35,699 nt of DNA, taken from Gammaproteobacteria bacterium TMED112. Its GTDB lineage: Bacteria; Pseudomonadota; Gammaproteobacteria; Magnimaribacterales; TMED112. Below are positions 8,176 to 16,284 of the stretch, piece by piece. The notes beneath the pieces were generated by a model. It searched no databases, was not told the DNA's origin, and saw only the letters and a list, made by a program, of their open reading frames with translations. The stretch spans positions 1-35,699 of the forward strand of contig NHFN02000003.1 in assembly GCA_002170245.2 (NCBI GenBank). Reading direction: 5' to 3'. Every line of letters starts with the position of its first letter. The first letter of the stretch is position 1. The position numbers and the translations under genes were made by a program.

Positions 8176-8885
8176 TTCAAAAAATTCTCTGGAATATATT
8201 TTCTTAGTTTATCAAGATTGAGAACTTCTTGATAAAAATCTTTTCTTGATAATCGTGGCAATACAAATAAGATTTCATCGGTAAATTCTTTTTTAATCCT
8301 CTCGCTCTTAATAGGTGAACATGGCTCAGAGAAACTTTCAGATAAATTTTCGATTATTCCTAAAGGATGCTTTTGTAGCTTACTAAGTAAAGAGCAAGTT
8401 TTATGTAAATTAGATATACAAAATTCATCTTCAACTGCAATAAGCAATATTTTTTCTATACCAAGGCTATCTAGAATTGTCAGGTATGCGTCCCCTGTTC
8501 CAGGGGGCATATCAATTAGCAAATAATCTAATTTGCCCCAATTTGTATTCAAATAAAGTTGTTTTATTGCTTTACTAATTAATGGACCTCGCCAAATAGC
8601 AGCATTTTCCTTATCGATAACAAAATCAATTGAGTTTAGAACAAAATTATTAATGAGTTGAGGCTGAAATTTGTTGTCGTTTTCATCATTTTTAATAGTG
8701 GCTTTGAAATTCTCTGATACTAATAGTTCAACTAAATTTGGACCATGAATATCTGCGTCCAATAAACCAACCTTAAACCCTTTGCTTTTTAGAAAGTTTG
8801 CAATTATCAATGTTAACGAAGTTTTTCCAACACCGCCCTTCCCAGAAGCAATTGCAATTTTTTCCATAGATTTAAAAGTTAACAT
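8172..8885 (-). CDS. mrp: Mrp/ApbC-type P-loop ATPase, short form without the CxxC motif
   Basis: The 237-residue protein belongs to the Mrp/Nbp35 family of Fe-S cluster carriers. The deviant Walker A IASGKGGVGKTSL, switch region LLDADIHGPN and the Mrp block AIWRGPLISKAIKQL ... DYLLIDMPPGTGDAYLT are intact. It lacks the N-terminal DUF59-like domain of E. coli Mrp. Where the cluster-binding CxxC should follow ENLS, it reads SFSEPCSP, with one Cys only. mrp is divergent from metG in E. coli too, which supports orthology. Two starts are possible; the second Met (8867) would give MEKIAIASGKGG and leave more room for the metG promoter. Confidence 0.85.
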   Translation of the reverse strand: MLTFKSMEKIAIASGKGGVGKTSLTLIIANFLKSKGFKVGLLDADIHGPNLVELLVSENFKATIKNDENDNKFQPQLINNFVLNSIDFVIDKENAAIWRGPLISKAIKQLYLNTNWGKLDYLLIDMPPGTGDAYLTILDSLGIEKILLIAVEDEFCISNLHKTCSLLSKLQKHPLGIIENLSESFSEPCSPIKSERIKKEFTDEILFVLPRLSRKDFYQEVLNLDKLRKYIPENFLK

Positions 8886-8890
8886 ATAAT
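8861..8890 (+). promoter_or_regulatory. Likely metG promoter giving a very short leader
   Basis: A consensus -10 TATAAT (8885-8890) stands 12 nt before the metG ATG, with a weak -35 TTTCCA 18 nt upstream. Transcription would start about 5 nt before the ATG, and no Shine-Dalgarno sequence is present. The -35 overlaps the first codons of mrp. Confidence 0.5.
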
Positions 8891-8902
8891 TTCAAGACAA
8901 AC

Positions 8903-10507
8903 ATGAAGTATTTAGTTACAAGCGCTCTTCCCTACGCAAATGGTCCTCTTCATTTAGGACATGTACTTGAGATTATTCAAACAGATGTCTGGGTTAGGCA
9001 TAAAAACCTTTCGAAGGATGAAGCACTTTATTTTTGTGCTAGTGACACACATGGCACGCCTATAATGCTCAAAGCTAAAGAAATGAATATTACTCCTGAA
9101 AGTTTAATTAAGGATATGCATAAAAAACATCATGAAACTTTCACAAGCTTTAATGTGAATTTAACAAATTTTCATTCAACACATTCTGAGGAAAATAAAA
9201 AATTAACTTCCGAAATTTTTAAAAAAGCTCTCGAAAAGGAATATATTCATAAAAAGAAAATTTCACAGCTATACGATGAAAAAGAACAAATCTTCTTAGC
9301 TGATAGATTTGTAAAAGGCACTTGTCCAGCCTGTGGTGCTGAAGAACAATACGGTGATGCGTGTGAAAAATGTGGAGCTACTTACGATGCTCTTGAATTA
9401 AAGAATCCAGTATCAGTGCTTTCCAATACCTTACCGACTGTCAAAGATTCTGATCATTATTTCTTCAAATTGAATAAACTTCATGATTATTTAAAAATGA
9501 ATATTCAAAATATTTCTAACCAAACACCGATAAAAGCTAAGCTTGATGAATGGTTAAATGACAATTTAAGGGATTGGGATGTTTCAAGAGACGAGCCATA
9601 TTTTGGATTCCATATTCCTGGTGAAACATCAAAGTATATTTATGTCTGGATGGATGCTCCAGTTGGATATCTTGCCTCTATTCAGAATTGGGCAAATCAC
9701 AATGATATAAATTATGAAAATCTAATAAATGATGAGGATGTAAAACTTGTTCATTTTATTGGCAAAGATATTGTTTATTTTCACCTTCTATTTTGGCCTG
9801 CAATGTTGAAGACATATGGCATTAAAAATTTAGATGAAGTTTTTGTGCATGGCTTTCTCACCATTGAAGGTAAAAAAATGGCAAAATCAAAAGGTAACTT
9901 CATCCTTGCGGACAAGGCTCTAACTTTGGCAGACCCGGATTATTATAGATATTACCTTTGTTCGAAACTAAATACTGATATTTCCGATATTGACTTTTCA
10001 ATAAATGATTTTATTCAAAAAGTTAATAGTGACCTGATCGGAAAATTTATAAATATTGGTAGTCGGACACAAAATTTTCTTGTTAAGCTAAACAGCTCTA
10101 AGGTAGCGCCAGGGAATATTTCAAAGTCTTTAGAATTCAAGAAAAATTATGAGGAAATAATTACCCTTATTGATAAAAAAGAATACTCTAAAGCGCTTAA
10201 AAACATAATGATTATTGCTGATAGAATTAATGCCTATGTTTCAAGTGAGGTGCCCTGGAACAAAGCAAAAAATGATGAAGAGAATGAATGTATTGCAATT
10301 TGTTCCGAAGCTTTAAATGTCTTCAAAGACCTGACGATCTTGCTTCAATCCTTTATTCCGTCAATTGCGGATAAAATATTTTCACTCTTGAATGTCTCTG
10401 ATTTGAATTATGATGATTTAAGCATTGATAATTTAAATGAAGTTAAAAAATTTGAACCCTTCATTACAAGACTTGAAAAAAACGATTTTGACGGAATACT
10501 AGACTAA
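8903..10507 (+). CDS. metG: Methionyl-tRNA synthetase, catalytic and anticodon-binding part
   Basis: This class I synthetase charges tRNA-Met. The HIGH motif appears as HLGH (residues 17-20) after SALPYANGP, and KMSKS as KMAKS in EGKKMAKSKGNF. A complete zinc knuckle CPACG ... CEKCG lies near residue 145, so it is the E. coli-like zinc type. GKYIYVWMDAPVGY corresponds to TSKYIYVWMDAPVGY and FIGKDIVYFHLLFWPAML is conserved. At 534 residues it stops where E. coli MetG (677 aa) continues into a linker and tRNA-binding domain. That domain is present as the next ORF, in the same frame and directly after this gene's TAA. Confidence 0.96.
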   Translation: MKYLVTSALPYANGPLHLGHVLEIIQTDVWVRHKNLSKDEALYFCASDTHGTPIMLKAKEMNITPESLIKDMHKKHHETFTSFNVNLTNFHSTHSEENKKLTSEIFKKALEKEYIHKKKISQLYDEKEQIFLADRFVKGTCPACGAEEQYGDACEKCGATYDALELKNPVSVLSNTLPTVKDSDHYFFKLNKLHDYLKMNIQNISNQTPIKAKLDEWLNDNLRDWDVSRDEPYFGFHIPGETSKYIYVWMDAPVGYLASIQNWANHNDINYENLINDEDVKLVHFIGKDIVYFHLLFWPAMLKTYGIKNLDEVFVHGFLTIEGKKMAKSKGNFILADKALTLADPDYYRYYLCSKLNTDISDIDFSINDFIQKVNSDLIGKFINIGSRTQNFLVKLNSSKVAPGNISKSLEFKKNYEEIITLIDKKEYSKALKNIMIIADRINAYVSSEVPWNKAKNDEENECIAICSEALNVFKDLTILLQSFIPSIADKIFSLLNVSDLNYDDLSIDNLNEVKKFEPFITRLEKNDFDGILD

Positions 10508-10840
10508 ATGGATGAAATAAATATACAAGATTTTGCAAAAGTTGACTTAAGGATAGCAAAAGTTAAGCAAGCTTTAGAAGTTCCTGATGCTGATAAGTTA
10601 GTGCAACTGATATTAGATGTGGGTGAACTAGGTGAAAAAAAAGTTTTCGCAGGTATAAAAAAGGCTTATAAAATTGAGGAGCTTAACGATAAATTGGTTG
10701 TGCTTGTAAATAATCTAGCTCCCAGAGAGATGAGTTTTGGTATATCCGAAGGTATGATTTTAGCAGCAGGTCCAGGTGGAGAAGACATCTTTATGATTTC
10801 CCCTGACACTGGAGCTAAACCGGGAATGAGAGTTAAATGA
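10508..10840 (+). CDS. Detached C-terminal tRNA-binding domain of methionyl-tRNA synthetase
   Basis: The 110-residue product is a single OB-fold tRNA-binding/dimerisation domain, matching the last ~110 residues of E. coli MetG ([60 protein letters not shown]). Its ATG follows the metG TAA with no gap and in the same frame, so only one stop codon separates the two. It probably works in trans as a MetRS beta subunit, as known in some other bacteria, with translation by reinitiation. Stop-codon readthrough would also produce a full-length enzyme and cannot be excluded. It overlaps the following reductase gene by 4 nt. Confidence 0.93.
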   Translation: MDEINIQDFAKVDLRIAKVKQALEVPDADKLVQLILDVGELGEKKVFAGIKKAYKIEELNDKLVVLVNNLAPREMSFGISEGMILAAGPGGEDIFMISPDTGAKPGMRVK

Positions 10841-11862
10841 AAACTGATATCTTAGTCATTGGTGCCGGACCAGTTGGATTATTTACAGTCTTTGAGGCTG
10901 GTATACTAGGCTTAAAATGTACATTAATTGATAATCTTGATAAGCCTGGTGGTCAGTGTGCTGAACTTTACCCTGACAAACCCATTTTTGACATTCCTGG
11001 TGTTCCATACCAAACTGCACAAGAGCATGTCGATGCTCTGCTTAAACAAATTGAACCTTTTGAATATGACCTGATTCTTAACGAAAGAGTTGAGAGCATG
11101 ACCAAAAAAAATGATCTTTGGGAAGTATCTACTAATAAAGGAACAAATATAGAAACTCCAAATATTTTTATTGCTGCTGGAGCAGGATCATTTGAGCCAA
11201 TTAAACCTAATCTAGAATGTGACTTCTCTGCGTTGGAAGGAAAAAAAATATTTTATTCAATTAAAGATAAAACTATTTTTGAAGATCAAAAGGTTGCTAT
11301 TTTTGGAGGTGGTGACAGTGCATTGGACTGGACCATTGAATTACAGAAAATTGGAGCAAATGTTTCTCTTATTCATAGACGAGATGCTTTTAGAGGTGCT
11401 CCAGACACAGAAATGAATGTTAGAAAATTGACTGATGAGAAAAAAATAAAGCTTTTGACGCCTTTCATCATTAAAGATATTAAAGGAGATGAAAATATCG
11501 ATTCAATCAAATTGCTCAACACAGACTCTAAAGAGGTAATAGATATAGATGCAGATTACATATTGTTTTTTTATGGTCTCAACAAAAAACTGGGACCTAT
11601 TAATGAGTGGAATTTAGAGTTATCAGGCAATAAAATCCAAGTTAATACTGAAACATTTGAGACTGATAAAGAAGGTATTTTTGCGGTGGGAGATATTAAC
11701 ACTTATCCAGGGAAATTAAATTTAATACTATCTGGTTTTCACGAAACAACACTTGCTGTTCAGAAAGCATTTGGAAGAGTTTATCCAGGTGAAAGAGTTC
11801 CTTTTGGTTACACAACTTCTAGTAAAAAAATCCATGAAAAATTGGGTTATTCAGAGAAGTGA
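10837..11862 (+). CDS. Thioredoxin-reductase-like ferredoxin-NADP+ reductase
   Basis: The 341-residue flavoprotein has an N-terminal FAD motif ([18 protein letters not shown]), [19 protein letters not shown], a second dinucleotide fold ([14 protein letters not shown]) and the FAD-binding [18 protein letters not shown] near the C-terminus. It lacks the redox CxxC of thioredoxin reductase; together with the extended C-terminus ([19 protein letters not shown]) this is the pattern of TrxR-like ferredoxin-NADP reductases (YumC type). It would pass electrons between NADPH and ferredoxins. It sits just before bacterioferritin, where a reductase could help release stored iron; that link is inference. 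Confidence 0.88.
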   Translation: MKTDILVIGAGPVGLFTVFEAGILGLKCTLIDNLDKPGGQCAELYPDKPIFDIPGVPYQTAQEHVDALLKQIEPFEYDLILNERVESMTKKNDLWEVSTNKGTNIETPNIFIAAGAGSFEPIKPNLECDFSALEGKKIFYSIKDKTIFEDQKVAIFGGGDSALDWTIELQKIGANVSLIHRRDAFRGAPDTEMNVRKLTDEKKIKLLTPFIIKDIKGDENIDSIKLLNTDSKEVIDIDADYILFFYGLNKKLGPINEWNLELSGNKIQVNTETFETDKEGIFAVGDINTYPGKLNLILSGFHETTLAVQKAFGRVYPGERVPFGYTTSSKKIHEKLGYSEK

Positions 11863-11889
11863 AGAACTGAATAATAATCAATTCATTTT

Positions 11890-11908
11890 CTAAATGAGAA
11901 TCATTAGC
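11890..11908 (+). promoter_or_regulatory. Fur-box-like site upstream of bfr
   Basis: CTAAATGAGAATCATTAGC matches the 19-bp E. coli Fur consensus GATAATGATAATCATTATC at 14 of 19 positions, including the core GA-AATCATTA. It lies about 16 nt upstream of the predicted -35, a position more typical of activation than of repression. Confidence 0.55.
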
Positions 11909-11924
11909 AAAATTCTTATTTTCC

Positions 11925-11953
11925 TTGATTTTTAATACCAAAGGGCATATAAA
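11925..11953 (+). promoter_or_regulatory. Predicted bfr promoter
   Basis: TTGATT (11925-11930), a 17-nt spacer and TATAAA (11948-11953) form a good sigma-70 promoter. The start point would fall on or next to the bfr ATG at 11960, making the mRNA leaderless; a possible AAGGG lies too far upstream and inside the promoter. Confidence 0.55.
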
Positions 11954-11959
11954 ATCACT

Positions 11960-12433
11960 ATGCAAGGCAACGATAAAGTCATTGAACATCTAAACAAAAT
12001 TCTTTCAAACGAATTAAGAGCTATCAACCAATATTTTTTACATTCTCGGATGCTATCGGATTGGGGTTTAGACAAATTTGCTCAATATGAGTACGGCGAA
12101 TCTATGGATGAGATGAAGCATGCTGATGTACTAATACAGAGAATATTATTTCTTGAAGGTTTACCAAATATGACCTACCTAGGTAATGTTTATATAGCAG
12201 AAGAGCCAATAGAGATTTTACACAATGACTTAAAACTTGAAAACGAAGCTATTCCAGATCTGAGAGAAGCTATCCTGTCTTGCGAAGCTGTAAATGATTT
12301 CGTTTCTAGAGATTTATTGCAAAAAATTCTAGAGAGTGAAGAAGAACATGTTGACCATTTAGAAACACAATTAGATTTACTACAAAAAGTTGGCCAAGAA
12401 AATTTCTTGCAGACTCTTATTTCAGCGAACTAA
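11960..12433 (+). CDS. bfr: Bacterioferritin
   Basis: This 157-residue heme-containing ferritin forms 24-mer shells that oxidise and store iron. The four-helix bundle is complete, with diiron-site residues Glu18, Glu51, His54 (MDEMKHAD) and the later EEEHVDH, and the heme-ligand Met52. N-terminal VIEHLNKILSNELRAINQYFLHSRM and FLEGLPN are nearly identical to E. coli Bfr. A Fur-like box and a promoter lie in the 97-nt space upstream, so iron-dependent control is likely. The preceding gene encodes a reductase that could serve iron release. Its 3' end overlaps grxD by 17 nt. Confidence 0.97.
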   Translation: MQGNDKVIEHLNKILSNELRAINQYFLHSRMLSDWGLDKFAQYEYGESMDEMKHADVLIQRILFLEGLPNMTYLGNVYIAEEPIEILHNDLKLENEAIPDLREAILSCEAVNDFVSRDLLQKILESEEEHVDHLETQLDLLQKVGQENFLQTLISAN

Positions 12434-12731
12434 AAATAGATTCCAATTCTTTTGTTTCGTGTAATTCTGAAATAATATCACAACCACCAACCAACTCGCC
12501 TTCCACAAATAACTGCGGAAATGTTGGCCAATCTGATACCTTTGGAAGGTTAGTTCTCACTTCAGGAAATTCAAGAACGTCAATATAACTGAATTCAACA
12601 TCATAACTAAATAAAATTTGAGCAACCTTTGATGAAAAACCACACTGAGGTTGATAAGGAGACCCTTTCATAAACAATAGTATTTTATTGTCTTTTATTT
12701 GATCTTTAATGTTTTGAATTACGTTATCCAT
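12417..12731 (-). CDS. grxD: Monothiol glutaredoxin (Grx4 type)
   Basis: The 104-residue protein has the monothiol active site CGFS (Cys30) in KGSPYQPQCGFSSK. The glutathione-binding WPTFPQLFVEGELVGGCDI completes the Grx4 signature. Grx4 proteins bind a bridging [2Fe-2S] cluster and pair with BolA-family proteins; a BolA gene occurs elsewhere in this window (about 29.2 kb). Its start overlaps the 3' end of pdxJ by 8 nt, so it is probably translated from the pdxJ mRNA. It converges on and overlaps bfr, another iron gene. Confidence 0.95.
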   Translation of the reverse strand: MDNVIQNIKDQIKDNKILLFMKGSPYQPQCGFSSKVAQILFSYDVEFSYIDVLEFPEVRTNLPKVSDWPTFPQLFVEGELVGGCDIISELHETKELESIFSSLK

Positions 12732-13467
12732 TAATAACTTCTATGTATTGCCGAATTATAGTTTTAAAACCCTTATCTAATGATTCTGTAATGATAGCAT
12801 GACCTATAGACACTTCATCTATCAAATTATGTTCTCTTAATAATATTAGATTATTAAGATCTAAATCATGGCCAGCATTCACCCTGAAACCCTCTTTTTT
12901 TGCACTTTCAGCAGTAAAGATTATTTTTTTTAATTCTCTATCTAGAAGCTCATTATCACCTGATTTAAAAGCATCTGCGTATGGCCCTGTATATATTTCA
13001 ATTGCATTAATATTGTTATTGTTTATTAAACTTAAATCTGTGCCTGCATCAATAAAAACACTACATCTTTCACAATTATTCATTATGGAGCTCGTAAAGT
13101 TTTCAGCATTTAAATCGTTCACATCCCATCCATGATCAGACGTTAATTGATTGGTATCATCTGGCACTAATGTAGCCTGAGTTGGTTTAAATTCTTCAAT
13201 AAGCGCTAAAAAACCTTTATATTCTGAAGATGAGGGCTCTTGGTGATTTCCTTCAATATTAAATTCTTTCTGGTATTCATTAGTTAATTTCTTTATTAAC
13301 TTTAAATCCTCATATCTTATATGTCTGTTATCAGGCCTAGGGTGTACTGTAAGCCCAAGAATATCTTCTTCTAGAGCTACTCTTGCGAAATATTCTAAGT
13401 TCGGGCTAATGGAGCCTCTAGAGTTCCTGATTAATGCTATTTTGTTTAAATTAATGCTTAATTTCAT
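12724..13467 (-). CDS. pdxJ: Pyridoxine 5'-phosphate synthase PdxJ
   Basis: This 247-residue TIM-barrel enzyme condenses 1-deoxyxylulose 5-phosphate with 3-amino-2-oxopropyl phosphate, the ring-closing step of the DXP-dependent vitamin B6 pathway. Motifs are LSINLNKIALIRNSRG near the N-terminus, LTVHPRPDNRHI, NIEGN, PTQATLVPDD (usually LVPE), IEIYTGPYA, NAGHDLDLNNL and EVSIGHAIITESL. Length fits the family. It is upstream of and overlaps grxD, and diverges from tRNA-Arg(ACG) over about 40 nt. Confidence 0.96.
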   Translation of the reverse strand: MKLSINLNKIALIRNSRGSISPNLEYFARVALEEDILGLTVHPRPDNRHIRYEDLKLIKKLTNEYQKEFNIEGNHQEPSSSEYKGFLALIEEFKPTQATLVPDDTNQLTSDHGWDVNDLNAENFTSSIMNNCERCSVFIDAGTDLSLINNNNINAIEIYTGPYADAFKSGDNELLDRELKKIIFTAESAKKEGFRVNAGHDLDLNNLILLREHNLIDEVSIGHAIITESLDKGFKTIIRQYIEVING

Positions 13468-13495
13468 TTTGGAAGAAAAAATTCTAAAAGCTTAT

Positions 13496-13501
13496 TATAA
13501 T
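13496..13501 (+). promoter_or_regulatory. -10 element of tRNA-Arg(ACG)
   Basis: A perfect TATAAT ends 8 nt before the mature tRNA 5' end. No good -35 hexamer stands at 16-18 nt spacing; TTGGAA is 21 nt away. Confidence 0.5.
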
Positions 13502-13509
13502 TGAAAAGT

Positions 13510-13586
13510 GCGCTTGTAGCTCAGCTGGATAGAGCGCTTGGCTACGGACCAAGAGGCCGGGAGTTCGAATCTTCCCAAGCGCACCA
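13510..13586 (+). tRNA. tRNA-Arg(ACG)
   Basis: The acceptor stem GCGCTTG/CAAGCGC, D arm GCTC/GAGC, anticodon stem CTTGG/CCAAG with loop CTACGGA (anticodon ACG) and T arm GGGAG/CTTCC are all visible, with encoded CCA. The A34 would be edited to inosine by TadA. The ggt start codon lies 8 nt after the CCA. Confidence 0.98.
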
Positions 13587-13594
13587 TAATAATT

Positions 13595-15268
13595 ATGAAA
13601 AACAAAATATATTTACTTTTCCTCATATTAAATGCTATTTTTGGCTACGATAGAATTACAGGACTCCCCTTTGCAAGTCGTTCTGAGGTTATTGCTGCAA
13701 ATGGTATGGTTGCAACTAGTCATCCGCTAGCAACTCAAACAGCCATAGAAATTTTAAAGGATGGTGGCAACGCTATTGATGCAGCTATTGCAGCAAATGC
13801 AGTGCTTGGATTAGTTGAGCCTACAGGCTGCGGCATAGGTGGTGACTTATTTGCAATAGTTTGGGATTCTAAAACTGAAAAGTTATATGGATTGAATTCG
13901 TCAGGTCCTGCTCCAATTGATATGAGTATTGATTTTATAAAAAATCAAGGTTTAGAAAAAATTCCAGCATACGGACCATTACCTGTAACTGTGCCTGGAG
14001 CAGTAGCTGGATGGTCTACTCTTCATAAAAAATTTGGAAGAAAGAAATTTGATTCATTATTTAGAAGCGCTATACATTATGCAGAAAATGGTTTTCCAGT
14101 TTCTGAATTGGTTGCATATTATTTAGCAGGTTCTGCAAATAGATTTAAAAACTACCCAAATTTTTCTGATGTTTGGATGAAAGATGGCAAGACTCCAAGC
14201 AAAGGTGAGATTTTTAAAAATAAAGAACTAGCAAATACTTATAAAAAAATTGCTTCAACGTATGGAAAAGATTTTTATGCTGGAACTTTGGCAAAAAAGA
14301 TTGCAGATTTTATTCAATCGGAAGGTGGTTTGTTAACAGAAAAGGATTTAGCGAATTTTAAGCCTGAATGGATACAACCTGTATCTACAAATTACAGAGG
14401 TTATGATGTTTGGGAGCTACCTCCAAATGGTCAAGGGATTGCAGCATTGCAAATTTTAAACATTCTTGAAAATTTCAATATTTCTTCCATGAAGTTCGAT
14501 TCTGCTGAATATATACATCTTTTTACAGAAGCAAAAAAATTAGCTTATGAGGACCGAGCTAAATATTATGCAGACCCAAATTTCTCTGACATACCAACTA
14601 AGCAATTAATTTCAAAAAATTATGCGTCTTCAAGAACTAAATTAATAGATGAAAATAAGGCAGCAGCAAGATATGATGCAGGCTTAGAAAATGGCGACAC
14701 TATTTATCTGACCGTTGCTGATAAATTTGGAAATATGGTATCTCTTATACAAAGTAACTATAGGGGTATGGGTTCTGGAATGGTACCTGAGGGTCTAGGT
14801 TTTATGTTACAAGACAGAGGTGAAATGTTCAGTTTAGATCCTGACCACATGAACTCATTAGTTGGGGGTAAAAGACCTTTTCACACAATTATTCCTGCTT
14901 TCATAACCAAAGATAGTAAGCCTTTTATAAGTTTTGGTCTGATGGGAGGAGCAATGCAACCACAAGGACATGCTCAAATGGTAATAAATCTCATTGATTT
15001 CAATATGAATTTGCAAGAAGCTGGAGATGCACCAAGAATAAGGCATGTTGGCTCCTCTCAACCAACTGGTGAAATAATGCTAGATGGTGGCTATTTAAGC
15101 TTAGAGTCAGGATTTTCAGAAAAAACACGTCAAGAACTTAAAGAGAAAGGACATAAACTAAAGTACGATAAGGGTGGGTTTGGTGGCTACCAAGCAATAA
15201 TGCTGAAAGATGGTGTATATTATGGGGCATCCGAAAGCAGAAAAGATGGCCACGCTTCAGGATATTAG
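13595..15268 (+). CDS. ggt: Gamma-glutamyltransferase (glutathione hydrolase), periplasmic
   Basis: The ORF-track start lies inside tRNA-Arg; the real start is the ATG at 13595 (557 aa), which begins a signal peptide ([17 protein letters not shown]). GGTs are Ntn hydrolases that cut themselves into two subunits and then hydrolyse or transfer gamma-glutamyl groups. The large-subunit motifs [50 protein letters not shown] and [14 protein letters not shown] are present. The processing Thr is that of [17 protein letters not shown], and [13 protein letters not shown] and [14 protein letters not shown] follow. No Shine-Dalgarno precedes the ATG. The gene sits between two tRNA-Arg genes, and the G of its TAG is the first base of the second one. 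Confidence 0.95.
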   Translation: MKNKIYLLFLILNAIFGYDRITGLPFASRSEVIAANGMVATSHPLATQTAIEILKDGGNAIDAAIAANAVLGLVEPTGCGIGGDLFAIVWDSKTEKLYGLNSSGPAPIDMSIDFIKNQGLEKIPAYGPLPVTVPGAVAGWSTLHKKFGRKKFDSLFRSAIHYAENGFPVSELVAYYLAGSANRFKNYPNFSDVWMKDGKTPSKGEIFKNKELANTYKKIASTYGKDFYAGTLAKKIADFIQSEGGLLTEKDLANFKPEWIQPVSTNYRGYDVWELPPNGQGIAALQILNILENFNISSMKFDSAEYIHLFTEAKKLAYEDRAKYYADPNFSDIPTKQLISKNYASSRTKLIDENKAAARYDAGLENGDTIYLTVADKFGNMVSLIQSNYRGMGSGMVPEGLGFMLQDRGEMFSLDPDHMNSLVGGKRPFHTIIPAFITKDSKPFISFGLMGGAMQPQGHAQMVINLIDFNMNLQEAGDAPRIRHVGSSQPTGEIMLDGGYLSLESGFSEKTRQELKEKGHKLKYDKGGFGGYQAIMLKDGVYYGASESRKDGHASGY

Positions 15269-15344
15269 CGCCCGTAGCTCAGTTGGATAGAGTGCCTGGC
15301 TTCGAACCAGGATGTCGGGAGTTCGAGTCTTCCCGGGCGCACCA
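15268..15344 (+). tRNA. tRNA-Arg(TCG)
   Basis: The acceptor stem GCGCCCG/CGGGCGC is perfect, with D arm GCTC/GAGT, anticodon stem CCTGG/CCAGG around CTTCGAA (anticodon TCG), T arm GGGAG/CTTCC, discriminator A and encoded CCA. G1 is the last base of the ggt TAG stop, so both genes share a nucleotide. The trhO ATG starts 19 nt downstream. Confidence 0.98.
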
Positions 15345-15363
15345 GTTATTAGTAAAATAAATA

Positions 15364-16284
15364 ATGCATAAAATTATTGCCTTTTATAAATTCTGTAAAA
15401 TCCAGGATCTAGAAAAACTTCAAGCTTCACTTAAAAAAGATTTTAAAAAACTTGGTATATTTGGCACGATAATTATCGGCAAAGAAGGAATTAATGGCAC
15501 TATATCTGGCACAGGTATAAATCTAGATAAAGCAATAAGGCTGCTTAAATCTCATAGTGAAATTGTAAATCTTGATAAAAAAATATCTTTTTCAAAGAAA
15601 CCGCCCTTCATAAGATTAAAAATTAAAATTAAAGATGAAATAGTAACAATGGGTATAGAGGGTATTAGCCCAATAAAACAATCTGGTAGTTATATTGATT
15701 CCGATCAATGGAATGCGCTTATTGAAAGTAATAATACAATTTTAATAGACACTAGAAATAATTATGAATATGCAATTGGCACTTTTAAAAAATCAATCAA
15801 TCCAGAAACTTCAAATTTTAAAGAATTTCCAAAGTGGCTAAAAAACCAAAAATTTAGTGAAAATGATAAAAAACACAAAACTATTGCCATGTTCTGCACA
15901 GGGGGAATAAGGTGTGAGAAAGCCTCAGCTTTTATGAAGAATGAGGGTTTTAAAAATGTTTATCAATTAAAAGGCGGTATTCTTAAATACTTAGAAAATA
16001 CCGATACTAAAGATAGTCTTTGGCAAGGAGAATGTTTTGTTTTTGATGATCGGGTATCAGTAAAACATGATTTAACTGAAGGGAAATATGATTTATGTCA
16101 TGGCTGCAGAATGCCAATTACTCAAGAAGATAAATTGTCTTCTTATTACGTTAAGGGGGTTTCTTGCCCTAATTGCGTAAATTTAAAAACTCCTTTGCAA
16201 CTTCAAAGATATAAAACTAGGCAAAAACAAATTAATATTGCAAAAACTAGAAATAGCCATCACCTTGGACCCAAAATTAGCTAG
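15364..16284 (+). CDS. trhO: tRNA uridine(34) hydroxylase TrhO (YceA, rhodanese-related)
   Basis: This 306-residue member of the YceA/TrhO family makes 5-hydroxyuridine at tRNA position 34. An N-terminal acylphosphatase-like domain ([17 protein letters not shown]) is followed by a rhodanese domain ([22 protein letters not shown] ... [16 protein letters not shown], catalytic Cys178) and the C-terminal Cys-rich tail (CHGCRMPIT ... VSCPNC). [18 protein letters not shown] is diagnostic of the family. It starts 19 nt after tRNA-Arg(TCG) without a clear ribosome binding site, so it may be released from a tRNA-containing transcript. It overlaps eamA by 8 nt tail to tail. Confidence 0.95.
   Translation: MHKIIAFYKFCKIQDLEKLQASLKKDFKKLGIFGTIIIGKEGINGTISGTGINLDKAIRLLKSHSEIVNLDKKISFSKKPPFIRLKIKIKDEIVTMGIEGISPIKQSGSYIDSDQWNALIESNNTILIDTRNNYEYAIGTFKKSINPETSNFKEFPKWLKNQKFSENDKKHKTIAMFCTGGIRCEKASAFMKNEGFKNVYQLKGGILKYLENTDTKDSLWQGECFVFDDRVSVKHDLTEGKYDLCHGCRMPITQEDKLSSYYVKGVSCPNCVNLKTPLQLQRYKTRQKQINIAKTRNSHHLGPKIS

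Noticed and set aside
13538-13594. N-terminal extension of GGT given by the ORF track
   Set aside because: It is translated from the 3' half of tRNA-Arg(ACG); the signal peptide starts at the ATG at 13595.
13510-15344. Genomic islet inserted between tRNA-Arg genes
   Set aside because: The similarity between the two tRNAs is that expected of tRNA-Arg isoacceptors; no integrase or direct repeat is present and ggt has local base composition.
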